DNA of 64,000 nt from positions 76,077,797 through 76,141,796 of the forward strand of contig OW799233.1 of assembly GCA_941918925.1 (NCBI GenBank). Direction: 5' to 3'. Positions 43,037 through 54,225 of this stretch are shown here, piece by piece; the first letter of the stretch is position 1, and every line of letters begins with the position of its first letter. The notes under the pieces are model-generated. The model searched no databases. It saw nothing but the letters and a program-made list of their open reading frames with translations, and had not been told where the DNA came from. A program made the position numbers and the translations under genes. Source of the DNA: Phyto melanocephala. Taxonomy: Eukaryota > Arthropoda > Insecta > Diptera > Rhinophoridae.

Positions 43037-45467
43037 TTTGTATTGGGTTTAGATTTTCATATTTCGACAGAAATAAGGCATTTCTTCTTATACATTTTAT
43101 CATAACTTGAGAAAGAGTTGTTGTATCTTTATCATGAATAAAAATATATGGACTATAGAGGTTTTAACGCGCTAAATTTAAGTCCGTTTTCGGGTTTTTT
43201 CTATCGCACTCAAATATTTTTTTTAGGCATGCCTAATATTTCATCATACCTTGAGAACGTTAAGTCCAATTTTAATTAGCAAATTGTTAACAACAGAATT
43301 ACCTTTAAGCATAGTACGCATTTTTTTCTCTCTTTTTTTGAATTATGCTCTGAATTAAACAAGATAAAAGTTGCGAGACAAATTCTATTTAGGATTTTTA
43401 TGATTTTTCATTATTTTCGCAAATAAAATAAAGATTTTTTATTATTTAATTCGTTTGCAATACAAATTAAATATATTTCATTCAAAGCAAAATAGAATCA
43501 AAAACGAATAATTCTTTTCGAAAATTACGTCTTATTATTTGTTGTTGTTTGTGGTATGAACAAAATCTTAACATTAAATAATGTGCAGTAGCAGCAATAA
43601 TAATTTAAACAACACACAATGCAACAGATTGGATTTTGCTTAAGCTTTGTACAGACGGTTGTCAGATTTTACTTAATTGCTACACCTAAACATATGCTAA
43701 CAATGGAATGACAATAAAGAATTGCTTCCATAAGGTAAATTGTCAGTTCTGACGGTTGTAAGACTTTTGTCAGAAAAGCTGACAATTTCATTGGCAGATG
43801 TTCTTCTGACAATAACATTATCTGACGATGTTGTCCGACAAAAAATTGTAAGTTTAGACGGTTGTCAGATGACGGTATAAAAAAAATTGGCAGATCTGTT
43901 GTCAGAAATTGCTTTGGTCATGTTTTTTTTACAATCTTAGATTCCGATAGCGTCTGGGGATCTAGAAAAGCTTTCACAAATTTAAAAATGGAATACTCTG
44001 TACCGTCCTCTTCATATTTACAATAATTTTTATTATTTTCATTTTGTTCTCCACTTATTGACACAAATCTAAACTGAAACAAGAAACACGCAAGAAAATT
44101 AAAAATTTTTTTTTGCACAACAGCTGTTGCATTGAAAGAGCGTTTTGCAGTGATGCCATATGAAGATACATACTTAAAATTCCCACGTTTTTAAAAAAAA
44201 CTCCTAAATTTTTCCTAGTATACAATTCAAGATGGCCGTCATGACAGAATGGGGAACCAATTTGTATAATAAGTGAATTTTAGTTATTTAAAATTTATCT
44301 AATTTACCCCCTGCAATATTGGGATCAAATTAAAGGAACTGACAAGTAGAATACAGAATATCATGTATAACCTATGTATAAAAATCAAGATGAACGCCAT
44401 GACAAAATATCGAACAAATTTGTATACATAAGATGATTTTTGTAATTAAAAACTTACCGCCATCAATAGTGGTATCAAATGAAAGGGCTTGACCTGTAAA
44501 ATACAGTAGGCTTAACAAAAATTCTTTATTTAAGATGGCGTCCAATACAAAAGGGCGAATTACATATTGATGCCACTATTTTTAAATTTTTACATGAAAA
44601 TTGAATTTGGTTGCCACATCACACAGTGTCAGTACATTTATTAAACAAAAATTGTTTTGGCCGAAAATTAACAATTAAAATGGAATTTAATGAAAATATT
44701 GCTCAAAAATTAATATAAGAATTAAAAAAAGCAGGAAGAGAATGTTTGTATGACAAAAATAAATTATTTAAAACAGGGTTTTTCTCACTGCGACTCATTT
44801 TATTTTCGATTTTTTTTTATAATTTTTTTTTTGCAAACAAATTGGCTTCATGCACTTAATTAAAAATAATAATTTTAGTTTTCTTCTATCCGACATTTTC
44901 TTCACATATATTTTAATGAAATATTTTACGTTTGTATTTATTTACATGGTTTGCTAGCGGTGCTGCAACTTTGTACAACTGTTTGCATTTTTATATTATA
45001 TGGCAGTTTTGTTTTTTCGGACAAATTTTCTGAAATGGGTGAATCGTTCTGCAGAAAACTCTCAGTAAAAAATGTTATTCTCCGGAAAAAATTTTGTTCA
45101 GAACAAATGGGTGAATTCACCTTAACAAATGCCTCTTTTAACAACAACAATACCTAAAAAACAAATAGCATCAATTTTTGTTTTTAAAGCTACAAAGTTC
45201 AATAAAGCAACCACTGCTTAGTAGAAATTTATCATTAATAGATATACGACGAAATACAATGCTACAGCAACATTTTCTATTATTTTGTTTTAAAACAATA
45301 TAAAAAGTAGACAATCTATTTAACCAAAATGGTTTCAATTTATCCAAAGTTTTTTATTAATGAAAATCTTGAATAAGCCCAAAAAATAAACATTCAGTTA
45401 TCAATTTCCCTTACCTGAATCCGACTGTATACGTGTAATGTTTGTAAGTATGATTTTTGTGTACCGC
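43037..45467. other. AT-rich stretch with two weak repeat groups
   Basis: At about 43645-43915 the motif GACGGTTGTCAGA and its reverse TCTGACAA recur several times. At about 44228-44560 a degenerate unit of about 155 bp, starting CAAGATGGCCGTCATGACA and including GGTATCAAATGAAAGG, occurs about three times. No gene was recognised. Confidence 0.45.
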
Positions 45468-45470
45468 TTA

Positions 45471-46155
45471 CACCCCTTTCTCATTAGGCAAGTCACTTGC
45501 GCAAGTGTTGTGTTTATAGACAAAAGGGGTAAGGTCATGTTAAGAGGAAGAAACTTGCTCATTTTTGAGTACACACTTGCCTGTACTCGGCAAGAACGTG
45601 CAAGTTTTTGTTGAGAAACTAAAAACAAAAAAGGAAAAAAAAAACAAACAGGAGTGATATATTCGGCCATGCCGAATCTTATGTACCCTTCACAACGTGT
45701 ATTCATGCAACAACAATTGTTTATATCACCATTTATCTCATATGAAATACGTACATACATACATATATAAAAAACATACATATATAAAAACATCCAATTG
45801 TAATATTATAAATTTAGTTTACTTATGTGCCTAAAAAAAATAAATTAAAAGAAAAATTAAATATAAAACAATAAAAATTTGAATAATATATAAAACAAAA
45901 AAAATTTTTTGGCTCACTATAACAAGTATAACACGTTTGTATGTATGTGTAGATAATTTATAATTGTAGAAATTTCAAACGGAATGACAAACCTGTATAT
46001 ACCCTTTTTCACTGTGTGAAGAGTATAATAAGTAAAAGAGAACGAAACTTGGGCAAGTAAATTGCTGAGTCTGAACATGAAAGCAAGTTCAAAGAAAAAT
46101 AAAAGAAAATAAAAAACTAACTTGAGCAAGTGACTTGCCTAATGAGAAACGGGTA
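45471..46155 (-). mobile_element. TTA-flanked composite element copy 3
   Basis: Flanked by TTA (45468-45470 and 46156-46158). Here the terminal repeats are cleanest: TTTCTCATTAGGCAAGTCAC is the same at both ends in inverted order. A P repeat is nested at about 45648-46034. Confidence 0.7.
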
Positions 46156-46158
46156 TTA

Positions 46159-46646
46159 GCAGTTTAAAAACCCAACAGACAATAAAGAAGTATGTATTCC
46201 GTTTATGAATGCAAGAAATACAAAAACAAAACCTACATATGAAACATTGTTTCTGCCGGCACCAAATATTCCTAATAAAATTGTGTATGCATTTAGGTAT
46301 GTCGCAAAAAATTAAAAAAACAAGTTGCCAAAAGTACATACATATGTAATTTCTTAGACAAAAATCTTCAAATGGAAAAAAATCTGTAATAAAATTTTTT
46401 ATAATAAATCCAAATAGGATTATCATAAAATCCTAAAAAATAATATCTGTGGTTTTCATGGGCAACTGCGTATGTTCATTTTTTATGATTTTGAGTTAAT
46501 AATGCCATATTGTTTGGTTTTAAACGCCCTTTACTTGGTTCTAAAAATGTCTGAAATAAGATGGAGCCATTCCGATTTTTTTAATTGCATAACAACGTAA
46601 CTTCTATATATACTTATATTCAAAAAGCGTTCAGCACTAACTCAGT
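46159..46646. other. AT-rich stretch
   Basis: No gene was recognised. ATCTGTGGTTTTCATGG at about 46445 recurs inverted at about 48452-48470, on the far side of the piggyBac element. Confidence 0.35.
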
Positions 46647-46805
46647 CTGCCTGTTCAACGATGTCGAAAGAAAACACAAGCGAACTTTCATTCGTACAAA
46701 TATATTGAAAATAACAACAAAAACTAAAAATTTGTTTTTGTTTTCAACGTATTTGTACGAATGAAAGTTCGCTTGTGTTTTCTTTCGACATCGTTGAACA
46801 GGCAG
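46647..46805. repeat. Perfect long inverted repeat (56-bp arms)
   Basis: The arms at 46647-46702 and 46750-46805 are reverse complements by eye. They start CTGCCTGTTCAACGATGTCG, with a spacer of about 47 bp that is itself partly complementary. It could fold as a strong hairpin. No coding content. Confidence 0.85.
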
Positions 46806-47079
46806 AGTATGTTGATTTACGTGTGCTTAACCCTTATGTGACTGGCAAAAAAACTACTTATCCTGTACTACAAGGTACCCGGGTACCTTAATACAAATCT
46901 AATATTAAATAAAAATTTCTTCAAACAAAATTTACAAAAACAAGATACTTTAATTTATTTAAAGAATTTAATTATAATTCTACATCGATACGTAATAAAA
47001 TTTAAAAAAAAATGCTATGTACATAAGAAATATTTTGGGCTTGCAATTCATTTAACTTTTACTTATTGCATGACAGTTG

Positions 47080-47787
47080 TATACTGGGAAACCAACAGAA
47101 AGTGAGCATCTGACTAATGTAGGAGAAAGAACGGTTTTAGATATTATAAGTCCGTAAAAAAGCTAAGGAAGGAATGTAACAACAGATAATTTTTTTACAT
47201 CCCTTGAACTGGCAAAAACATTAACAGTTAGAAAAAACAAACGTTCTATACCAGCCAATATGCAAGCACATAAAGACAGGTTAGTGTATTATTACGTCTT
47301 TATGGAAAAGTCTGTCTTGATAGAACTTACTAAACTCTAAGATTTGTACTTCATGTTCCAAATTATATATTAGACAAATATTTTCTACAAATTTCGCATT
47401 TAGCAAAGAGCCGACTTTGTGTTGGTATGTGCAAAAAAAAGATCTGTAATAATGTTATCCACCATGAATTTTACACCGTCTGTAGAAAGCACTTTGACTG
47501 CTAAACCAGAAATTATAACCTATTATAATAAAACTAAAGGAGGTGTCGACAACATGGATAAGTTGTTAGGCGAATATACTTGCAGGCGCAGCAAGTCGTT
47601 GGCCGTTATCAGCAATTCAGCGTATTCAGCAATTGTTTCATACCATTTTGCAAATCACATTCGGTTAATCGACCATTATGTAAAAATTGCTTACAGGACG
47701 ATCAATAAAACAAATTTGTACATAAATGTATACCTATGTACCTATATATACGTCCTTTTTTTTATAAACCTGCAAAAATGGAAATGA
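47080..47787 (+). pseudogene. piggyBac transposase relic
   Basis: Across frames it reads GKPTESEHLTNVGERTVLDI, then GRNVTTDNFFTSLELAKTL and RKNKRSIPANMQAHKDR. A 122-codon frame from 47419 follows with KPEIITYYNKTKGGVDNMDK and YTCRRSKSLA. These are the conserved C-terminal blocks of piggyBac-family transposases, including the YYNxTKGGVDxxD signature. The N-terminal part is lost and gaps and frameshifts separate the blocks. Confidence 0.85.
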
Positions 47788-47964
47788 ATTTCTATTTTTA
47801 TTTTTTCTGTAAACATAAGAATGTGTAAATAAATTTCTGTTTCTTTCTGCTAATAAAACAAAGAGCAAGTTGTGGTATGAGCATTTTTTCATACAAACGC
47901 ATAGAGGTACCCGGGTACCTTGTCGTACACTTAAGGGTGTTGGAAAAACTTTGGCATCTTACGT

Positions 47965-47968
<4 letters not shown>

Positions 47969-48003
<35 letters not shown>
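47969..48003. repeat. AT dinucleotide microsatellite
   Basis: About 17 uninterrupted AT units inside the piggyBac relic; the open frames here are artefacts. Confidence 0.9.
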
Positions 48004-48004
<1 letters not shown>

Positions 48005-48139
48005 ATGAAAATTGATAAAATACCAAAAGTTAGGAGCTCTCAAGAAATTTGAAAAACTAAGCTTATCAACTTCTACAAAAAATTTCAATTTCAAAACGAA
48101 ATAGGTACCCGGGTACCTTGTCAGTCACATAAAGGTTAA

Positions 48140-48587
48140 TGGCAAATATTTTTTATAAAAACACACAATCACATACGCTGTTATATCTAAACACATTTAA
48201 AAGGCATTTTCTGATAATTTAGTTTACTAGAAGTGTGTACTACCTACCAATGTTTATCTGCACACACTTTTATTCGTATTCGCTATGATATAATTTTAAA
48301 AGAATATTTGTCTGAAATTTTTAAAATAACATTTAAGGATCTTTATTGGCATGAATGGTAAAAAAAGTTTAAAAAGTTCAATACCTTACCCGTTGTTTTA
48401 TATAAAACGGTTTTATGGCTCTCCTGAAAAATTTGATTTTAAGACATACCATGGCCATGAAAACCACAGATATAATTATATTTAAGTCGAATTGCTTGTT
48501 TGAAACCCGTTTATACTTATGTTTTTTATCACTAATCAGACATACATACAATAACGGCCGTATGTTAAAAAAATCCCTAATGTAGAC
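48140..48587. other. AT-rich stretch
   Basis: No gene was recognised. AACGGCCGTATGTTAAAAAAA at about 48553 has an inverted partner at about 50254. Confidence 0.35.
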
Positions 48588-48590
48588 TTA

Positions 48591-49243
48591 CACCCCTTTC
48601 TCACTAGGTAAGTCACTTGCTCAAGTTAGTTTTTTATTTTCTTTTATTTTTCTTTGAACTTGCTTTCATGTTCAGACTCAGCAACTGACTTGCCCAAGTT
48701 TCGTTCTCTTTTACTTATTATACTCTTCACACAGTGAGAAAGAGTATATATAGGTTTGTCATTCCGTTTGAAATTTTTACAATTATCAATTATCTACACA
48801 TACATACAAACGTGGTATACTGGTTAGAGTGAGCCAAAAAATTTTTTTTTATTTTATATTTTATTCAAATTTTTATTGTTTTATTTTTAATTTTTCTTTT
48901 AATTTATTTTTTTTAGGCACATAAGTAAACTAAATGTATAATATTACAATGGGATGTTTTTATATATGTATGTTTTGTATGTACGTATTCATATGAGATA
49001 AATGGTGACATAAACAATTGTTGTTGCATGACTACACGTTGTGAAGGGTATATAAGATTCGGCATGGCCGAATATAGCACTCTTGTTTGTTTTTATTACT
49101 CTTTTGTTTTTGGTTTCTCAATAAAAACTTGCTCGTACTTGCCGAGTACAGGCAAGTGTGTACTCAAAAATGAGCAAGTTTCTTCCTCTTAACCCGACCT
49201 TACCCCTTTTGCCTATAAACACAACACTTGCGCAAGTCAGTTG
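48591..49243 (+). mobile_element. TTA-flanked composite element copy 4, right end lost
   Basis: Left TTA at 48588-48590 and the terminal repeat CACCCCTTTCTCACTAGG are present, with a P repeat nested at about 48716-49095. After CACTTGCGCAAGTCA the right end is replaced by T-rich DNA belonging to another P copy. Confidence 0.65.
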
Positions 49244-49592
49244 TTATTTGTTGTTATTTTTTTTAAATTTTTTTTTAATTTTTTTTTTTAATTTTTTGTT
49301 TGTTTTATATTTATTATTTATATTTTAATTAATTTTTTTTCAAATTTTTTTTTTTAGTTTTTTTTAACACACATACGTTAATTTTTAATTTGACAATGGG
49401 ATGTTTTTATATATGTATGTTTTTTATATGTATGTACGCATTTCATATGGGATGTTTTTATATATGTATGTTTTGTATGTACGTATTCATATGAGATAAA
49501 TGGTGATACAAACTACTGTTATTGCATGACTACACGTTGTGAAGGGTATATAAAATTCGGCATGTCCGAATATAGCACTCTTACTTGTTTGT
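49244..49592 (+). repeat. P-class repeat, right half
   Basis: The T-rich body and right end with GTGAAGGGTATATAAAATTCGG and a mutated palindrome (CATGTCCGAAT), directly abutting copy 4. GGGATGTTTTTATATATGTA is duplicated inside (about 49398 and 49449). Confidence 0.6.
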
Positions 49593-50595
49593 ATTAGCAT
49601 TGAACAACTTATTCATTTTTAATGGGTATATATAATTTGTTCTATATTTATTAAAAAATTAATAATTAAGAAGAATTAACAACACTTTTTTGTTATGGAT
49701 AAAATAGGTATTTGAATAACGAGTTTTTTTATTTGTTTTGATTGTATGTACATCACTAAAAAGTTTTGTTTACATTTAATAATTTTTTGATTATTTTGTG
49801 AAACTTATAAACAAATTTGTGAAATTTTGATATTTTTTTTTAAATTGGTCATCCGGAATGGAAAAAGCATCAATCCTCGGCTTACAAGTTCGTGGACGAT
49901 AATAATTTGATATTTGAATTAGATATTCTAAATAAAACAAACAAAACAATTAATTTTATCTTTTTCACTAAATTATAATTATTTTTATCAATTCTTCTTT
50001 TCAGTTAACAACACTATTTTTTTTTTGTTTGTATAAATTTTTTTTACAAAATTTCACTTGATAAAAAAATTACAATAAACAGAGAGAAAAAATAAAAATC
50101 TCACTTTATAGTAGGTTTAAAGAAGGTATATTCCTACTTTAAAATATTTAAAGTTAATAAAGGTTTAATAAAGGTATGTTAAGCTAATAAACGTTTTCGC
50201 ATATAACATTAAGGAATTTTGCTTAACAACGGTTTGTAAAGCTGCGCTAAGTTTTTTAACATACGGCCGTATATATTGTATGAGTTGCATAGCGACGTTC
50301 AAAAATGCCGATAAAATGCAAAAAAAAATCTCTGCAATGCAAGGTTGGACTTAAGACATGTATGTATAGCATTGCATACGCGTTTTTTTAAATTATACAT
50401 TGCAACTTGCGTTTAGGAAGTTGGCCATTCTGTTGAATTTTCGAATATATAGCTTTCTGGTAAATTTAACTATGCCAATATAAGTATGTAGTATAATTCC
50501 AAAAAATTAAGGTGGCACTCCCACTTTAACGTCCACCTCCCATATAACGCTTTATATTTAATTCATATTATTTATATATGGACAAAATTTAATAA
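49593..50595. other. AT-rich stretch without recognised features
   Basis: Nothing was identified beyond the inverted ACGGCCGT-centred motif at about 50254-50275. Confidence 0.4.
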
Positions 50596-51750
50596 AACAA
50601 GTAAAAGCACAATATTCGGCTGTGCCGAATTTTTGATACCCACTACCAATCTTGTGTACTTTTATAGAACAAAAATTATTATTTTGTTGTTAACTGTAAT
50701 CGCTATGGAACATTTTCTTTATACTAAAATATGTATCACTTTCTTTGTATAACTTCGATATGATAGTAAAATGTTCTCGTAAATTTAGTCTTTCAATGAA
50801 AATTGGCGTTAAAGTTGGAGTGTCAATATAGTTTATGCTAATAAATATAACTGATATATGTATTTCAGCATAGCCCTTCATTCTTCCATAGAGAAATTAT
50901 ATGAATTTAAGATAAAGCGTTATATGGGAGGTAAGCGTTAAACAGGGTGTGTCACCTTTATTTTCTTGCATAACAGTGACATTAAAAGCTATATGTACGA
51001 AATTTCATCATCATACCTCTAATTTTGTCGTTTTTGTGAGCTTTAAAATTTCATTTACAGTAGATTTCATGAAAATGGGCGTTATAGTAGGCGTGTCGAA
51101 ATAGTTACTGCCAATAAACTCAACTCAGATATTTCAATATAGAGTCCTTTATTTTTCCAAAATTTTTATTCATAGAGAAATTATATAAATTTGAGATAGA
51201 GCGTTATATTTATTTTCTGTTAGTGCAAAGCCTTTGGCCAAAAAGCAATGTTTGCAAAATTTCAGAATCATACATCTAATTTTGTCAGTTATGTAAATCA
51301 CGTTTTTAATTTTGAATATACCGAAAAATACACTGTATAAATCTTCATACATTTTGATCTATAAAAAATATTTTTTTCAATCAGGAAATATACATTCGAA
51401 ATTTAATGACTCTACGTTAATGTGTTTGGACACAATTGCATTTTATTCGATGTTGGAAGGACATAGATTTTTTTTTATAACTCTCTTTCTAATATTCCGA
51501 TTTAGCCCATTTTCAATACCAAACCTTGTGTATAGGAAATATTCTGGCAAAATTTGAGCCCCCTAGCTTTTTCGGTCCGACCTCTATCGTGCTTTTTACA
51601 GACGGACAGACTGACGGACATAGCTAGATCATCATAAAATTAAACCTCGATTCAAAAAATATATACTTTATGGGGACTAAAATGGATATTTCGATGTGTT
51701 AAAAACGAAATGAATATATCCCCACCATCTTTTTGGTGGCGGGTATAAAA
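50596..51750 (+). mobile_element. Y-class repeat, copy 3
   Basis: End-to-end short version: head with ATATTCGGCTGTGCCGAAT, one set of GGGCGTTAAAG..GGCGTGTC blocks, then GACCTCTATCGTGC and GGACATAGCTAGATCATC, ending GGTGGCGGGTATAAAA. It gives the uninterrupted sequence with which copy 1 can be compared. Confidence 0.65.
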
Positions 51751-52149
51751 AGAAGTCTAATGGATTATCTGAGTTGAATTCATACTTTAAATATATGATT
51801 TTAAAAGGAGGAGCCACATTGTAGTAGGAAGAGCAGTATTATATCTAAAGAAATTATTTTCTTTGCTGCAAATATTTTTTACAGTACTGTATACCTTATA
51901 AATATCTTTAATACTTTAACGAAATTATTAAATAAATATAAAGTATTTATAAATTAATATTTATTTTAACTTTTTATTCTAAAATTTATTGTAAATGCTC
52001 GGCCAATATCGTAATAGATTTTAAATATTCTTAAATGATTACATATTAATTTTATAAATGTTTTAAGAAGTAAAATAATAGAAAAATGGACTTAAGACAG
52101 AATAAAAATAATTTTCAATGTATATAAAATTTAATAAGTTTGTGTAGTA
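51751..52149. other. AT-rich stretch without recognised features
   Basis: No frame or repeat was recognised. Confidence 0.4.
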
Positions 52150-52470
52150 GAGTAACCGGATCTGATATAGGGGGAAAAATCTCGGAATCTTGTTCGTCTT
52201 TACCTCACAAAACGATAATCCTTTCTAGATATTGATATAGCCGACATTTGAGCTCAAGTAAACGACGTTAACCCGTGCCGCTCGTCGCTCAAAATTTGCA
52301 TATGGAGCCATAACTCCAGAATGGTAAATAATAAAAACACGCTTAATGTCTCAAAAGAAAGCGAATGTTATTCTTAAAAATTTATGTTCTATTTGTGATT
52401 ATTTTTATTTTTAGTCAAACAGATTTACTGCAGCCTTTGACTCCAAAAACGTGACCTGATACCACTAAGT
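52150..52470. repeat. One-ended copy of the fold-back repeat at 21925
   Basis: Shares GTAACCGGATCTGATA, TCACAAAACGATAATCC, CCATAACTCCAGAATGG, ACACGCTTAATGTCTC and AAAAACGTGACCTGATACCA with 21925-22375. The inverted right end is missing. Confidence 0.6.
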
Positions 52471-52805
52471 TATGTGGGCCATTAAGGACATACCTGAGTT
52501 GAGATGTGACATATCCAGTGAATGTTCTTGATGAGTATAAGTATTACAAAACTAACGCGGGTATTTAAAGTTCTTTCTTAAGAGCGGCGCTACAGGGGCT
52601 GGAATATGTTGAAATGCCACTCTAGTATTACAAATAAAATAAGTGTTATGCGGGCTATTTCGGACATACCTGAATGGGGTTCTGACATATCGGGTGAAAG
52701 GCCTTGAAAAGTAGGTTACAGAAGTAAAGCGGACATATAAAGTTATTTTTCAGGAGCAGCATACAGGGCGTGGAATATTGAAATACCCTTCTAGTATTAA
52801 AAATA
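52471..52805 (+). repeat. Two tandem units of about 176 bp
   Basis: The unit starts TATGTGGGCC or TATGCGGGCT. It contains GGACATACCTGA, TGACATAT, TTAAAGTT or TATAAAGTT, and (A/C)CAGGG(G/C)(C/G)TGGAATAT, and ends CT(T/C)CTAGTATTA-like. No gene was recognised. Confidence 0.65.
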
Positions 52806-53090
52806 GTCTAAAGCCTGTGTTTTGCATTCTGAATAAAATTAAATCACTCGGAATTGTCATGAAATTGTTATTATAAACAATAACACTATAATGGCAATAC
52901 CAAGTGTTTTAATTTCACTCGGTGTAAAGAACACAGGAGCAAATGTTGTGCAGACCATTTAATAGTAGAGGGGCATTATCAAATTTTAACAAATAAGTTT
53001 TCCTGGATGTAACCGAAGGCGCCAGTCTATTCATTTGGAAATAACAAACCAAACTTTTTTTTTTGACTCTGAAATTGTTTGGCAGAGGTA
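52806..53090. other. Unannotated spacer
   Basis: No recognised content. Confidence 0.4.
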
Positions 53091-53705
53091 CGTGACCAAA
53101 TAGCCAGGGTATTCTACGTAGGTTCCGGCTCCGTAACTCGACCTATACCTCTGTATAGGAAGTCGGAGACACTTGAACAATAATTAAAGCTTGAGTTTTA
53201 TGGTTCTCCTCCAGTTAAAAAAACGTTAGTTCAGTCACCGCAAGTCGACCTATACCATTGTATAGGAAGTCGGAGACATCTGAACAAATAATTATACTGA
53301 GTTTTATGAAACTCCTCCAGTTAGCATTGAGTTTAATTGGTACTCCTCCAGTTACGAAAATGAGTTTGGTTGGTACTCCTCCAGTTGTAAATTTTGAGTT
53401 TAGTTAGTACTCCTCCAGTTAATCTAATTAAAATAAATACACGTGGTTAATTGTAGAAAAGTCCGGAAACTATATCCAAAGCACAGTTACGCGACGCCAC
53501 ACAATTAACCTCGCGAGAGTGAGACGTAAAACTCTCGAAGACGGATGAAAAGGACGGCCTGATTGCCCTTAAGAGATAATGGCAATGACGCGCTAGCTCA
53601 TGACCCGACCAGAGCTGTGATACGACTGAACAAACCAAACTAAACATAAATCAGCTGACAGTTGACAAAATGACCGCTTGTTAAACAAGTGTTGCCAACT
53701 TAACG
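53091..53705 (-). repeat. ACTCCTCCAGTT repeats and a possible LTR/leader relic
   Basis: The 12-mer (A)CTCCTCCAGTT occurs about five times between 53207 and 53420, mostly with a GAGTTTARTTGGT leader of about 30 bp. Before it, ATACC..TGTATAGGAAGTCGGAGACA occurs twice. To the right lies GC-richer DNA ending AAGTGTTGCCAACTTAACG, which in reverse could be an LTR start. A retrotransposon leader on the minus strand is possible, but no partner LTR was found. Confidence 0.4.
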
Positions 53706-53793
53706 TTCTATATAAAATATCTAGTAGCACTAAAAGCAAAAACTTAAAATATAACATGTTGTATTTATATATTTTTATAGCTATATGCATTTT

Positions 53794-54090
53794 TATACCC
53801 TTCACCTGTGGTGCACAAGGGTATATACTATAGCTTTGTCATTTGTATATATTTTCTGAAAGCTTATGGATTAAGCCCTGACCGTCTGTCCGTCTGTCAG
53901 TGTGATGGTTGAAATCAACTTTTAGAAGCAACCATATGTTCCTCAGATCTGTGTATGGTATCAATCTTTTGGAAATATCTGGGAATGAATGCTATTGAAA
54001 TTCAGCACAATCGCTCCATACCTTTCTGAGATATAAGCAGATAAACACGACTGTCTCTGTTTTTCCCATATTTTTACCACCAAAATTAAA
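53794..54090 (+). repeat. P-class repeat, left half
   Basis: Starts TATACCCTTCACCTGTGGTG and follows the copy at 23184 through GACCGTCTGTCCGTCTG, CCTCAGATCTGTGTATGG and AGATATAAGCA; the palindrome end is absent. Confidence 0.65.
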
Positions 54091-54225
54091 AGTTTTGAGC
54101 CATAGAATAAATTGTAGGTACCTTTGCTACTATTTGTAGATGTAATATGCCTCTAGAGATATTCGTGAAAAATTTTGGATAAAGTGGGCTCTAATCGATA
54201 AAATTATAAGCAAAAATGTTTTTTG

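Larger units (their letters stand above)
46831..48135 (+). mobile_element. Degenerate piggyBac element
   Basis: Flanked by TTAA (46827-46830 and 48136-48139), the piggyBac target. The ends are CCCTTATGTGACTGGCAA and the inverted CCTTTATGTGACTGACAA. Next to the right end and at two other places sits the 14-bp palindrome GGTACCCGGGTACC (about 46875, 47907, 48102). At 1305 bp it is about half the usual length, with a decayed transposase. Confidence 0.85.

Noticed and set aside
47870..48094. Overlapping frames on both strands with Tyr-Ile repeats
   Set aside because: Product of the AT microsatellite at 47969-48003.
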